Assembly: GCA_030631125.1 (NCBI GenBank)
Contig: DAOVLS010000019.1
Coordinates: 1-15,862 of the forward strand
DNA from: Planctomycetales bacterium
Lineage (GTDB): Bacteria > Planctomycetota > Phycisphaerae > SM23-33
Direction of reading: 5' to 3'
Length of the DNA stretch: 15,862 bases
Every line of letters starts with the position of its first letter. The first letter of the stretch is position 1. Shown here one piece after another: positions 7,054 to 13,373 of the stretch. The notes under the pieces are model-generated. The model searched no databases. It had not been told where the DNA came from and saw nothing but the letters and a program-made list of their open reading frames with translations. A program made the translations under genes and the position numbers.

Positions 7054-8010
7054 TTAGTCATTCAGCGCGCTTCCGGCAGTCTTTGCGATCCACTTGGCCA
7101 CACCTGGGCTGGGCAGCAGGCCTTGTTTGGCCGCGACGATGTCCTTGCCTTTCAGCGGGTTCGGCAGCGCCATTCCGTGAATTCGCGTCGGCCGGCTCAT
7201 AAACCGCTTGTGCATCCCTGCCGCTCCCATCGAGACGTAGCAGCCGACCAGCAGAATCCGCTTTCGGCTCTCGGCTGCAGCCATAATGGCCGGTACGCCG
7301 TGAGACCGATAGCCCTGCCCGACGTGGACGTACGCCCAGTCGGCATACGTGATGCCCGTCTTGCCGCAGATGTTATACGTTATCCGCTTCATCAGGGCGT
7401 CCCAGTAAGGTTGAAGGCCTTCGTCGCCGTGGGCGAGAACGATAACGGCTTCGTTGGCGGGGTCTTTCGAGATTTCCCTGACCCGCGCCAGCATCGTCTT
7501 GGCCAGCAGGTCGCCGCTGTCGAGCGTGGCTGTGATGGTTATGGGAAGTTTGCTTTTGACGACCGTCGCGCCTTCGGCGGCGAGTTCGGCCTTCATCCTC
7601 TCGTCGCTGTAGAGGCCCAGCAGGGCGGGGATGTCCCAGTGCGAATGCGAGGACGGTGCGATCAGCAGCGGCACCGCCACGATTCGGCTGCAACCGGCTT
7701 GTTCCATCTCGGCGACACCATCGGCAACCGAGGGTTTGACGAACTCCATCAGGACGACCTTGACCTTTTTGAACGGGCTATTCGGGCCAAGCGCCTTGAT
7801 GACTTGTTTTTCCAACGCCAGGACGGGCTTGTTCCATGCCGGCATCGGCGCACCGTGAGCAATAACCAGCAACCCGGCGGAGCCGTCAGTCGTTACCGGC
7901 GACGGGACATTGACAGTGACCGGCTTGCTGCTCGTTCCACAGCCGATGGTACCGGCAAAGGCGACTGAAAAAACCAACCCCATCAACAAATGTCTGCAAA
8001 TCCTTTTCAT
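7054..8010 (-). CDS. CbiX/CbiK-like chelatase-fold lipoprotein
   Basis: 318 residues. The N-terminus is a lipoprotein signal peptide: MKRICRHLL, a hydrophobic stretch, then a lipobox-like TIGC with Cys24. The exported part has two similar halves, each starting with an AHG motif: LLVIAHGAPMPAW (H52) and VIVLAHGDEGL (H194). PLLIAPSSHSHWDIPALLG (H122, H124) matches the sirohydrochlorin cobalto-/ferrochelatase (CbiX, SirB, CbiK) fold. That family inserts Co2+ or Fe2+ into sirohydrochlorin in the cytoplasm; exported CbiK relatives in sulfate reducers bind heme. A membrane-anchored, extracytoplasmic copy downstream of hemP/feoB argues for a tetrapyrrole or metal-handling role rather than siroheme synthesis. 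AAAGGA precedes the ATG at good spacing. It is last in a minus-strand run and follows PEP-CTERM protein 1 after 121 nt. Substrate and direction of reaction are unknown. Confidence 0.75.
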   Translation of the reverse strand: MKRICRHLLMGLVFSVAFAGTIGCGTSSKPVTVNVPSPVTTDGSAGLLVIAHGAPMPAWNKPVLALEKQVIKALGPNSPFKKVKVVLMEFVKPSVADGVAEMEQAGCSRIVAVPLLIAPSSHSHWDIPALLGLYSDERMKAELAAEGATVVKSKLPITITATLDSGDLLAKTMLARVREISKDPANEAVIVLAHGDEGLQPYWDALMKRITYNICGKTGITYADWAYVHVGQGYRSHGVPAIMAAAESRKRILLVGCYVSMGAAGMHKRFMSRPTRIHGMALPNPLKGKDIVAAKQGLLPSPGVAKWIAKTAGSALND

Positions 8011-8066
8011 AACGTTTTCCTTTCAATACTTGTTTCATCCGTGCAGCGCAAAGAGAATCGCCACTG

Positions 8067-8104
8067 TTGCGAAGCGGCAAGCCGTGCGGCTAGCCGCTTC
8101 GCAA
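8067..8104. repeat. 38 bp near-perfect palindromic repeat, copy 1
   Basis: A 12 bp perfect stem (TTGCGAAGCGGC with GCCGCTTCGCAA), an A/A mismatch, and a 5 bp inner stem (AGCCG with CGGCT) form a long hairpin in the gap between PEP-CTERM protein 1 and the chelatase-like lipoprotein. Bases 8068-8094 match 25 of 27 positions of the hemP coding strand (13187-13161). There is no T-run, so it is not a classical terminator. Confidence 0.75.
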
Positions 8105-8131
8105 TGTTTCCTTTCCAATAAGAACAGGTCT

Positions 8132-8794
8132 TTACCGCCTTCGCCTCAACAACACGCCCAGCCCGCCGAGTCCCAACAGCATCATCGTCGCCGGCTCGGG
8201 AACGATCACGGGATCGGCTCCAGTCGTGGACTCCGTCGAGTGGAACTTGGGGATGGCCCCGCCGGGCGTGTCCAGGACCAGTCCGAAATTGTTGCCTGAC
8301 GTAATCCAGCCGTTGACGATGTCCGTAACGTCAAGCGCGTAGAATCCGTTGCCGCCGCTGACCAGGACGGTGTCGGTCGGCGCGGTGGCGATGTTGGCGC
8401 GGAAGGCGTCAGCCGCCGTGCTACTGGTGATCCCCGCCACGTCGGCGGTGACGGAGTAGACGCCGACGTTGACCGGGCTTTCTTCCGGGATCGTCCACAT
8501 GCCGCCACTGGCCTGCGCGATGCTCTGAAGCCGCAGGATCGCGGACGGAACCACGCCGCCCGGAAGGTCGTTGGCATCAAACTTCAGCCAGGCGAAGCCC
8601 CACGTCTCCATTGGCCCCTGGGGCGCCGAGTTGGTATCTCCAACCAGCAGATACTCATTGGTGGTGTTGAAGACCATGCCGCCCATGGCGGCATAGCCGT
8701 CGAGCGTGCATTTGGCCGTGATGTCGGCCAACGCGGCCGAACCGGCCATCGTAAGAACCACTACCATCAAAAGACTTTTCGTTGCTGACTTCAT
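8132..8794 (-). CDS. PEP-CTERM sorting-domain secreted protein 1
   Basis: 220 residues from the ATG at 8794, chosen because GAGGAG (8808-8803) ends 8 nt before it; a GTG nine bases further upstream overlaps the Shine-Dalgarno. A Sec signal peptide MKSATKSLLMVVVLTMAGSAALA is followed by a beta-rich body with a late LDVTDIVNGWI segment and FGLVLDTPG, resembling the DNRLRE/carbohydrate-module-like proteins common in planctomycetes. The C-terminus VPEPATMMLLGLGGLGVLLRRRR is a textbook PEP-CTERM tail: PEP, hydrophobic helix, Arg cluster. PEP-CTERM proteins are exported, then cut and sorted by exosortase. Ligand and function are unrecognised. An unusual leader (Shine-Dalgarno plus ATG-TAA) precedes it by ~115 nt. 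Confidence 0.85.
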   Translation of the reverse strand: MKSATKSLLMVVVLTMAGSAALADITAKCTLDGYAAMGGMVFNTTNEYLLVGDTNSAPQGPMETWGFAWLKFDANDLPGGVVPSAILRLQSIAQASGGMWTIPEESPVNVGVYSVTADVAGITSSTAADAFRANIATAPTDTVLVSGGNGFYALDVTDIVNGWITSGNNFGLVLDTPGGAIPKFHSTESTTGADPVIVPEPATMMLLGLGGLGVLLRRRR

Positions 8795-8909
8795 TTTGTT
8801 CACTCCTCATACTTGTTGAAAAAACACCCAAACGTTTTTGGCTGGATCGGCCTTCGGACTTCTCTGGCTGGTCACATATCTACATCTGCTCCGTTTGCTC
8901 CGTTCGATG

Positions 8910-8931
8910 TTACATTTCAATCACCTCCTTT
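8910..8931 (-). promoter_or_regulatory. Perfect Shine-Dalgarno followed by start-stop (ATG TAA), upstream of PEP-CTERM protein 1
   Basis: On the minus strand AAAGGAGGTGA (8931-8921) matches the anti-Shine-Dalgarno fully. An ATG stands 8 nt after AGGAGG (8915-8913) and is followed at once by TAA (8912-8910). The same arrangement with TAG stands at 12908-12888 before the other PEP-CTERM gene. It begins 6 nt after the stop of the preceding membrane-protein gene. Confidence 0.6.
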
Positions 8932-8937
8932 CGGTTT

Positions 8938-9534
8938 TCATTCATACCGGTTTTTCAGCGCCGCCGGCGCGATCGCCAGGACACCGGTCAGGACCGCCCA
9001 GCCGATTCGGGTGAGGAAACCTCTATCCCGGCCACCATTGTCTGCGGAAGTGTTAATCCGCCGGGCGAAGGTCTCATCGCATAGTGCGAATTTGGCCTTT
9101 TCCGACATGGCCGCGACGCGGTCGGATGCCTGGTCCTTTATCTCCTGCGGGACGCCCTCATAGTCCCACACGCCCATAATCTTCCGCTTACAGCACATTT
9201 GCAGTGCGAGTATCCTCCCGGCCTGTTCGTCCAGTTGACCGCCGCTAACCTGCTCTTTCGCCGTCCACTCCGGTCCGTCCAGCCGGCATGCGCCGACGTG
9301 CACAGCCAACCCCGCACCCATACACAACAGCGCTGCCAAGAGCGTTACGCGGTGGTGATGGACACCGAAGAGCCGAAGCGGCAAACCTGCCGCCAGACCT
9401 ACCGGCAACGCCAACCATCCGAATCCGACCCGCCACGCCCCGGCGGCAAGGCCTGATAACGCTCCGACCACAATCGCCGCGAGAAGCGTAACGCCCGCTG
9501 CTATCAACAATTTTTTCCTGTCCAAGTCGTCCAT
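8938..9534 (-). CDS. Unrecognised membrane protein
   Basis: 198 residues; I do not recognise a family. Hydrophobic helices are visible at about residues 8-32, 34-55, 60-80 and 175-195, so it is probably an inner-membrane protein with a ~90-residue hydrophilic domain between helices 3 and 4. That domain has a CC pair (ALQMCCKRK), the segment GVWDYEGVPQEIKDQASDRV and a later Cys (FALCDET). The ATG at 9534 starts 18 nt after the stop of the upstream prepilin-like gene, so the two are probably co-transcribed. No clear Shine-Dalgarno is seen. The local context (prepilin-like and PEP-CTERM proteins, FmdE-like and chelatase-like lipoproteins) suggests an envelope role only. Confidence 0.65.
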   Translation of the reverse strand: MDDLDRKKLLIAAGVTLLAAIVVGALSGLAAGAWRVGFGWLALPVGLAAGLPLRLFGVHHHRVTLLAALLCMGAGLAVHVGACRLDGPEWTAKEQVSGGQLDEQAGRILALQMCCKRKIMGVWDYEGVPQEIKDQASDRVAAMSEKAKFALCDETFARRINTSADNGGRDRGFLTRIGWAVLTGVLAIAPAALKNRYE

Positions 9535-9552
9535 TTTTTCGTAGCACGCGCG

Positions 9553-10485
9553 TTACCATTTGTCATACGGCGGGCCCCAGAATTGCAGGTTCCCGTCCGC
9601 CGTCGGAAGCGAGAGCGTCGGATAGAAGGCGGTGGTCCCGTCCATCAGCGCCCCGCCGGGCCAATCGCTGATCGGAAGCGGGTCCACCGTCCTGCCTCTG
9701 ACCGCCGAACCGTGCCCGTCGGCGAAATAAACGTTCATCCTTCCGTTGTGGAAGAATCCGCTCGTGGCGCGATGGCCGAATCGCCTCTTCGCAGCCTCCG
9801 GGTCCGCACCGGCGACACTAAAGGCTTCCTGTGCGGCGGGGTGGTCGAGGTCGGCAATCTTGTTGTAGTTGGTGGTCTCGCCGATAAACATGCACTCTGC
9901 CGCGCAAGTCGGCTCGTCGATATTTCCCTCGCCGCCGAACAGGCCCAGTTTGATCCGCGTCCCGCTGCCCATTACGTAGTCGGTCTCGGCGCCGTTGACG
10001 AGGTAGGAAGTAACTTCAAATGCGCCGCCCATATACGGACAGGGAAACGGGTCGAAATCGCACGGGCAGAACAGCGCCTGCGGCATGTTTTCCCGCTTGT
10101 AATCCCATACACTGTCGGGCAGAGGTTTATCCAGGTACGGCGAGGCGTCTTCGTAAAACGTTTCGGACGATGGCAGCCGGCCGTCGCGGTCCTGGGCGTA
10201 ATATCGCAGCGCCACGCCCAGCGCCCGCTGATTGTTCATGCACACCACGGCTTTTGCCGCGTCCTTGGCCTTGCCCAGCGACGGCAACAGGATGCTCACC
10301 AGCATCGCGATAATCGAAACCACCACGAGCAGTTCGACCAGCGTGAAACCCGGGTGCCGTGACCGCTGTGTTTGCGGCCACGTTCGTTCAGGTCTGGAGG
10401 GTTTATCGTGGCCGCAAACACCGCGGCCACGGTACCCGGGGCTGACGTTTTTTTGTGTGGTGCTTGTCATTTTTATTTCCCGCAT
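9553..10485 (-). CDS. Prepilin-like (type II pseudopilin family) H-X9-DG protein with unusually long leader
   Basis: 310 residues from the ATG at 10485 (MREIK), with GGAG 8 nt upstream; the ATG at 10470 is an alternative giving 305. The prepilin processing site is [13 protein letters not shown], followed by the hydrophobic helix [15 protein letters not shown] and KAKDAAKAVVCMNNQRALG, as in the large planctomycete pseudopilin-like family. The C-terminal signature H-NGRMNVYFA-DG is an exact H-X9-DG motif, followed by GHGSAV. Such proteins are cleaved by prepilin peptidase and anchored in, or assembled from, the inner membrane. The leader before the cleavage site is ~46 residues instead of the usual ~10, and most of it is encoded by a 92 bp inverted-repeat element (10349-10440). 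A terminator-bearing repeat lies just upstream. Specific function is unknown. Confidence 0.82.
   Translation of the reverse strand: MREIKMTSTTQKNVSPGYRGRGVCGHDKPSRPERTWPQTQRSRHPGFTLVELLVVVSIIAMLVSILLPSLGKAKDAAKAVVCMNNQRALGVALRYYAQDRDGRLPSSETFYEDASPYLDKPLPDSVWDYKRENMPQALFCPCDFDPFPCPYMGGAFEVTSYLVNGAETDYVMGSGTRIKLGLFGGEGNIDEPTCAAECMFIGETTNYNKIADLDHPAAQEAFSVAGADPEAAKRRFGHRATSGFFHNGRMNVYFADGHGSAVRGRTVDPLPISDWPGGALMDGTTAFYPTLSLPTADGNLQFWGPPYDKW
10349..10440. repeat. 92 bp inverted-repeat element inside a prepilin leader
   Basis: Arms 10349-10382 and 10407-10440 are 34 bp inverted copies with 31 matches, including an uninterrupted 15 bp CGTGGCCGCAAACAC core. They are separated by 24 bp, and both outer ends carry CCCGGG. 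The element is read through in frame by the minus-strand prepilin gene and ends at the Pro-Gly just before the prepilin cleavage site. Confidence 0.85.
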
Positions 10486-10509
10486 CGCCTGCACTCCAGG
10501 CAGGTCAAT

Positions 10510-10588
10510 AAAAAAGGGAGCGGATGGACGCGAAAAAAGCGTTCCACTCGCTCCCTTGCTGGCAGATGTTGCTCGCTGGGTGGCTTGC
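10510..10588 (-). terminator. Conserved terminator-bearing repeat, copy A
   Basis: On the minus strand, a ~30 nt Cys/Ala-codon-free C/A/G-rich lead (ACCCAGC...GCCAGCAA) is followed by a hairpin in which GGGAGCG pairs with CGCTCCC and GTGGAACGC pairs with GCGTCCA-type inner bases, then TTTTTT. It begins 22 nt after the stop of the FmdE-like lipoprotein and ends 24 nt before the prepilin-like start. Copy B (12936-13007) shares almost all positions, including the unpaired lead, which is more than an ordinary terminator needs. Confidence 0.75.
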
Positions 10589-10610
10589 AAATATTTGGTT
10601 TTATTTGTGG

Positions 10611-11309
10611 TTATTTTCCCTGTGCGAGAGTCTCGAAACACTCTTGCGGTGAGGCAGAGAGAATCTTCCGGGCAGCCTGTTTTTTGAGGGCTTCCAGTGC
10701 TTCATCGCCGCAGGAAACACCACGATTCTTCATCGCAAAAAACTCCGTCGGTATCAGGCCTGGCTTGAGGCGAAATGTCAGGGTTTTACCCGTCGAGATA
10801 CGCCTGGACTTGAAGGTGAAACTTTTCAGCGACATCCCTTTGGCCTTCTTTTTGGGCTTGGCGAGTTTCCTTCCGGCATAAAGGCTCATGACATCCCAAA
10901 CTCCCCGCATGGAACCGGCTACCGACAGTTCAAAATCCGCTGCGTCCGGCGTTTCGTCGGGGAAGAGCGCACCGGCTGCATATCGTATCGCCTGATACCC
11001 CGTGGATACGCCGATGCAAAGCCCGTCGTCGTGATCGTGATCTTCGTCCGGTTTGGCTTTGGAAGATTTTTTCGGCGTCGCGGATGTAACCGTACCGCCG
11101 TGATCTTCGTGCTCGTGGTGGAAGTCCATCGCCTTGGCGAAGGTGATGGTTTCGACCTTCCCACCGGAGCGGCGAACGCGCAAGGGATCGGTCTTTGCGC
11201 TTATTTGCTGAACTTCGGAAGGACCTGTACAGCCCGGCTGGGTCAGAATGAAACCGGCTGCGACCACGGCGGCGATAATCGTCAATGTTGCAAGTCTTGT
11301 TTTTTTCAT
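10611..11309 (-). CDS. His-rich FmdE-like lipoprotein
   Basis: 232 residues from the ATG at 11309. The open frame reaches further upstream into the previous gene, but AAGGAAT precedes this ATG and the signal peptide starts here. MKKTRLATLTIIAAVVAAGF ends in a lipobox-like QPGC (Cys27). Two His/Asp-rich stretches follow: FHHEHEDH (63-70) and DEDHDHDD (88-95), likely metal ligands. DGLCIGVSTGYQAIRYA (C98) then resembles the H-x-x-x-CPG-x-x-x-G-x-R/A-x-x-A core of FmdE-family domains (named for formylmethanofuran dehydrogenase subunit E, but widespread in non-methanogens beside metal and tetrapyrrole uptake genes). A later CGDEALEALKK region is of unknown role. The ATG is one base after the prepilin-like stop, so translation is tightly coupled. 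The assignment rests on motif likeness and could be wrong. Confidence 0.6.
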   Translation of the reverse strand: MKKTRLATLTIIAAVVAAGFILTQPGCTGPSEVQQISAKTDPLRVRRSGGKVETITFAKAMDFHHEHEDHGGTVTSATPKKSSKAKPDEDHDHDDGLCIGVSTGYQAIRYAAGALFPDETPDAADFELSVAGSMRGVWDVMSLYAGRKLAKPKKKAKGMSLKSFTFKSRRISTGKTLTFRLKPGLIPTEFFAMKNRGVSCGDEALEALKKQAARKILSASPQECFETLAQGK

Positions 11310-11310
11310 T

Positions 11311-12012
11311 TTATTCCTTTTCGCTCCAGAAGGTTTCGAAGCGCGCGTTGCGCCCCATCGGGACATCGCTTTGTTTCAGGCCTGTTACGTGCGAATCGAG
11401 AAACACGGCGTTGCCCGATTCTTTGTGGCGGTAATCGAAATTATCTTTCGGGCATCCGTGGTACAGCACGGTCCCGACCGTCGGTTCCCTGTAGTTGTTG
11501 CCGTCGGCCAGGGCAAGGACCTCCGACGGTGCGGCGAAATCGGTAATCCGGCGATTCTCGCGTTCTATACTGCACCAGTCGCCCCGGCCCCACGTGCCGT
11601 TCATTACGTAACTGAGGGCGTAATCCCGCTGCTGACCCTGTTTCGAGCATGCCGGCGTGGTGTGTGTCGGGCACGTCAGAGCCGAGCGTTCGGTTGGCGG
11701 GCCGATTAATTCACCGCACGCATCCCGCCGGATGACGACATTTGTATATTGAAGCAGCGATTCGTTCATAAACCAGAGTTCCGGACTGACGGTTACCCGT
11801 TCTCTAGGCCCCGCCGGCGGGAGCCAGTCGTCGTTTTCACTGGCGTAGAAATTCGCCGCCAGACCGAGGTTCCGCAGATTCGCGCTGCACGTTACCCGCC
11901 GCGCCGCCTCCTTGGCCATTCCAAGAGAAGGCAGCAGAATACTCACCAGCAGCGCGATAATCGCTACGACCACCAACAGTTCAACCAACGTAAAACCTTT
12001 CCACCGACGCAT
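11311..12012 (-). CDS. Prepilin-like (type II pseudopilin family) protein
   Basis: 233 residues from the ATG at 12012 (MRRWKG). An upstream in-frame ATG at 12084 would add 24 residues and was rejected because the prepilin leader is naturally short and basic. Cleavage is expected at [12 protein letters not shown], followed by [45 protein letters not shown], the usual planctomycete pseudopilin N-terminus. Near the C-terminus [13 protein letters not shown] keeps the H-X9-D spacing with Ser in place of Gly. There are several Cys residues in the middle ([17 protein letters not shown]). GGGA lies upstream at acceptable spacing. It is followed by the FmdE-like lipoprotein after one base, so both are made from one message. 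Role unknown; it may scaffold extracytoplasmic proteins. Confidence 0.82.
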   Translation of the reverse strand: MRRWKGFTLVELLVVVAIIALLVSILLPSLGMAKEAARRVTCSANLRNLGLAANFYASENDDWLPPAGPRERVTVSPELWFMNESLLQYTNVVIRRDACGELIGPPTERSALTCPTHTTPACSKQGQQRDYALSYVMNGTWGRGDWCSIERENRRITDFAAPSEVLALADGNNYREPTVGTVLYHGCPKDNFDYRHKESGNAVFLDSHVTGLKQSDVPMGRNARFETFWSEKE

Positions 12013-12098
12013 CGTTTCTGTCCCGCTCCACTCGTTCCCAAAGCCGGCAGATGAGCTGAGTGAATCTGCCGGAAACGATTTCAAGCATAAGGTACGTC

Positions 12099-12779
12099 TT
12101 ATTTTCCGGCACTTTCGCTTCGCTCAAGTGCCGGCTTTTGGGCGCGGCGGCGTAAAAACAGACCCGCACCACCACAAATCAAAAGCACCATCGTCGCCGG
12201 TTCGGGCACCGACGCGAACGAGTCGAAGAATATCCCTGTCTGCGCCCCGTTGGCTGCACGCAGAACCTTCACATAATGAACATCGTCGCCAAGCAATCCG
12301 GCGAAATCGAAGGTTTCATCGCGGAATTGCCCCGACGTTCCGGAACCGATAGTCCCTATTTGCGTGTAACTGTTGCCGTCAGTACTGGCCAGGACGTTCG
12401 CCGAGGCACTTGGTCCGCCGTACACGTGGATAACCAGGTCATCGCCAGCGAGGTCTTCCAGGCCGATGACGAAGTTCACGATGACGTACTCGCCGGGCGC
12501 GTTTGCTCGCCAGCCCGCGACATAATCGTTGTCGCCGGCGTCCCAGGCGTAGCCATTGCCGTCAACATCGGCGTCCGAGACGCCCGTAACCCATGACTGA
12601 TTCGACGGATCCGCCGACATTAACTCCGCCGGAACACCCAAGCCGGAGTTTTGGATATTGGTTGTGTATTCATAGACACTGTCGGCCCAATTCTGACCGT
12701 TGAAGACGGCTGCACCGGCGGGACCGGACAACCCGACAACAAACAACACTGCAATTGCGATTTGACTGCACTTAATCAT
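12099..12779 (-). CDS. PEP-CTERM sorting-domain secreted protein 2
   Basis: 226 residues, ATG at 12779 preceded by AAGGA. The signal peptide is [23 protein letters not shown]. The body is acidic and beta-rich, with [18 protein letters not shown] (possibly Ca-binding by its Asp/Asn spacing), [11 protein letters not shown] and [12 protein letters not shown]...GIFFDSF, resembling jelly-roll/discoidin-like modules. The sorting tail is [22 protein letters not shown]. Unusually, 14 more residues ([14 protein letters not shown]) follow the Arg cluster and are encoded by a hairpin repeat (12106-12134); most PEP-CTERM proteins stop within a few residues of the Arg cluster. It follows hemP and a terminator-bearing repeat, and has the Shine-Dalgarno/start-stop leader ~108 nt upstream. 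Confidence 0.82.
   Translation of the reverse strand: MIKCSQIAIAVLFVVGLSGPAGAAVFNGQNWADSVYEYTTNIQNSGLGVPAELMSADPSNQSWVTGVSDADVDGNGYAWDAGDNDYVAGWRANAPGEYVIVNFVIGLEDLAGDDLVIHVYGGPSASANVLASTDGNSYTQIGTIGSGTSGQFRDETFDFAGLLGDDVHYVKVLRAANGAQTGIFFDSFASVPEPATMVLLICGGAGLFLRRRAQKPALERSESAGK
12106..12134. repeat. Hairpin repeat within the 3' end of PEP-CTERM gene 2
   Basis: CCGGCACTT (12106-12114) and AAGTGCCGG (12126-12134) form a perfect 9 bp stem around TCGCTTCGCTC. The CGCTTCGCTC core also occurs in the hairpins at 1220 and 1406, although their stems differ. No T-run follows on the minus strand. Confidence 0.7.
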
Positions 12780-12887
12780 CTTTTTTCCTTCCTTTTTGTA
12801 AAACGATCGTCAAAACGTTCCCGGACTTATCAGCCCATCGGCCAGGTCGTCCGGCTTCCAAACACACCCTGCGAAAAATCCTCTCTT

Positions 12888-12908
12888 CTACATTTCCGAT
12901 CACCTCCT
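12888..12908 (-). promoter_or_regulatory. Perfect Shine-Dalgarno followed by start-stop (ATG TAG), upstream of PEP-CTERM protein 2
   Basis: On the minus strand AGGAGGTGA (12908-12900) is followed after 9 nt from AGGAGG by ATG (12893-12891) and immediately by TAG (12890-12888). The leader after it shares short blocks AAGTCCG and AACGTTT with the corresponding leader of PEP-CTERM gene 1. Confidence 0.6.
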
Positions 12909-12935
12909 TTTCCCGCTTTGTTCCCGGCATCATGC

Positions 12936-13007
12936 AAAAAGGGAGCGGATGGACGCGAAAAGCGTTCCACACGCTCCCTTGCTGGCTGATGCTGCTGGCT
13001 GGGTTGC
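12936..13007 (-). terminator. Conserved terminator-bearing repeat, copy B
   Basis: Same element as copy A at 10510-10588. A lead ACCCAGCCAGCAGCATCAG precedes a GGGAGCG/CGCTCCC hairpin ending in TTTTT. It starts 9 nt after the hemP stop, so it should terminate the hemP transcript, yet it is followed only ~27 nt later by the Shine-Dalgarno/start-stop leader of PEP-CTERM gene 2. It differs from copy A by four substitutions and a 2 nt shorter loop over the hairpin and its lead. Confidence 0.75.
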
Positions 13008-13016
13008 GAACGATTG

Positions 13017-13235
13017 TTACTTTGTCAGTATCAACTTATCGTTTCGTGTGATTCTCAAGCGATACAACTCCTGGCCGTGACGTATTGTTATCTCTTGGCC
13101 ATGAGCGAAAAGGTTCTGCGAATCAATGACGGGCGCCGCTTCAGCGGGCTTTGCCAAGCCGCCAGCCGCATGGCTTGCCGCTTCGCATTTCTGCCGCGAA
13201 TTACACGCGCCATTCTCTGAAACGACCTTATCCAC
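13017..13235 (-). CDS. hemP: HemP-family hemin uptake protein
   Basis: 72 residues from a GTG start at 13235 (GGGA upstream). The C-terminal half, SQNLFAHGQEITIRHG followed by QELYRLRITRNDKLILTK, matches the compact HemP family (typically ~40-70 residues), with its conserved L-x-x-G-x-x-x-x-I-x-H-x-G-x-x-Y-R-L-R-x-T-R-x-x-K-L-I-L-T-K. HemP is usually encoded with heme or iron uptake genes; in some proteobacteria it acts as an activator of heme-uptake gene expression, and its biochemical role is otherwise poorly defined. The N-terminal ~35 residues are not conserved, and residues 17-25 are encoded by a copy of the palindromic repeat at 8067-8104. It has its own promoter with an inverted repeat around the -10, downstream of feoAB and its small partner. 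Confidence 0.82.
   Translation of the reverse strand: MDKVVSENGACNSRQKCEAASHAAGGLAKPAEAAPVIDSQNLFAHGQEITIRHGQELYRLRITRNDKLILTK
13161..13187. repeat. Palindromic repeat copy 2 inside hemP
   Basis: 25 of 27 bases equal 8068-8094 in the opposite orientation (GCGAAGCGGCAAGCC then TGCGGCT). It lies in the hemP coding region and is read in frame as residues 17-25 (CEAASHAAG). Only one half of the palindrome is well kept here. Confidence 0.65.
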
Positions 13236-13262
13236 AATAATCCCGATAGAAAAACCACAACA

Positions 13263-13309
13263 AAAGTTTCATCTATCTAACATTGTATATAAATAGAAAC
13301 TTTCGTCAA
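13263..13309 (-). promoter_or_regulatory. hemP promoter with overlapping inverted repeat (candidate metalloregulator site)
   Basis: On the minus strand TTGACG (13309-13304) and TACAAT (13287-13282) are 16 nt apart, a good sigma70 promoter in very AT-rich DNA. AAAGTTTC (13263-13270) and GAAACTTT (13296-13303) are perfect 8 bp inverted arms flanking the -10, so a repressor bound there would block the promoter. The context (hemP, feo) suggests an iron- or heme-responsive regulator, but the site is not a canonical Fur box. Confidence 0.55.
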
Positions 13310-13373
13310 GCAAAAAAATGGCTTTTTTGGCAAAAATTTTGTGAGCGGTTCTAACTTGTTTTATATCAGAATG

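Noticed and set aside
8918..8932. Plus-strand ATCACCTCCTTTC resembling the 3' end of 16S rRNA
   Set aside because: No rRNA sequence precedes it; it is the complement of a strong Shine-Dalgarno on the minus strand.
10510..10588. Possible known riboswitch (for example cyclic-di-GMP type) in the repeated hairpin
   Set aside because: I could not match the conserved core of any riboswitch class I know; the hairpin plus T-run explains the 3' half as a terminator.
12772..12972. 66-codon minus-strand ORF overlapping the PEP-CTERM 2 leader and start
   Set aside because: It runs through the terminator hairpin and leader, and its frame is not kept in the matching leader of PEP-CTERM gene 1.
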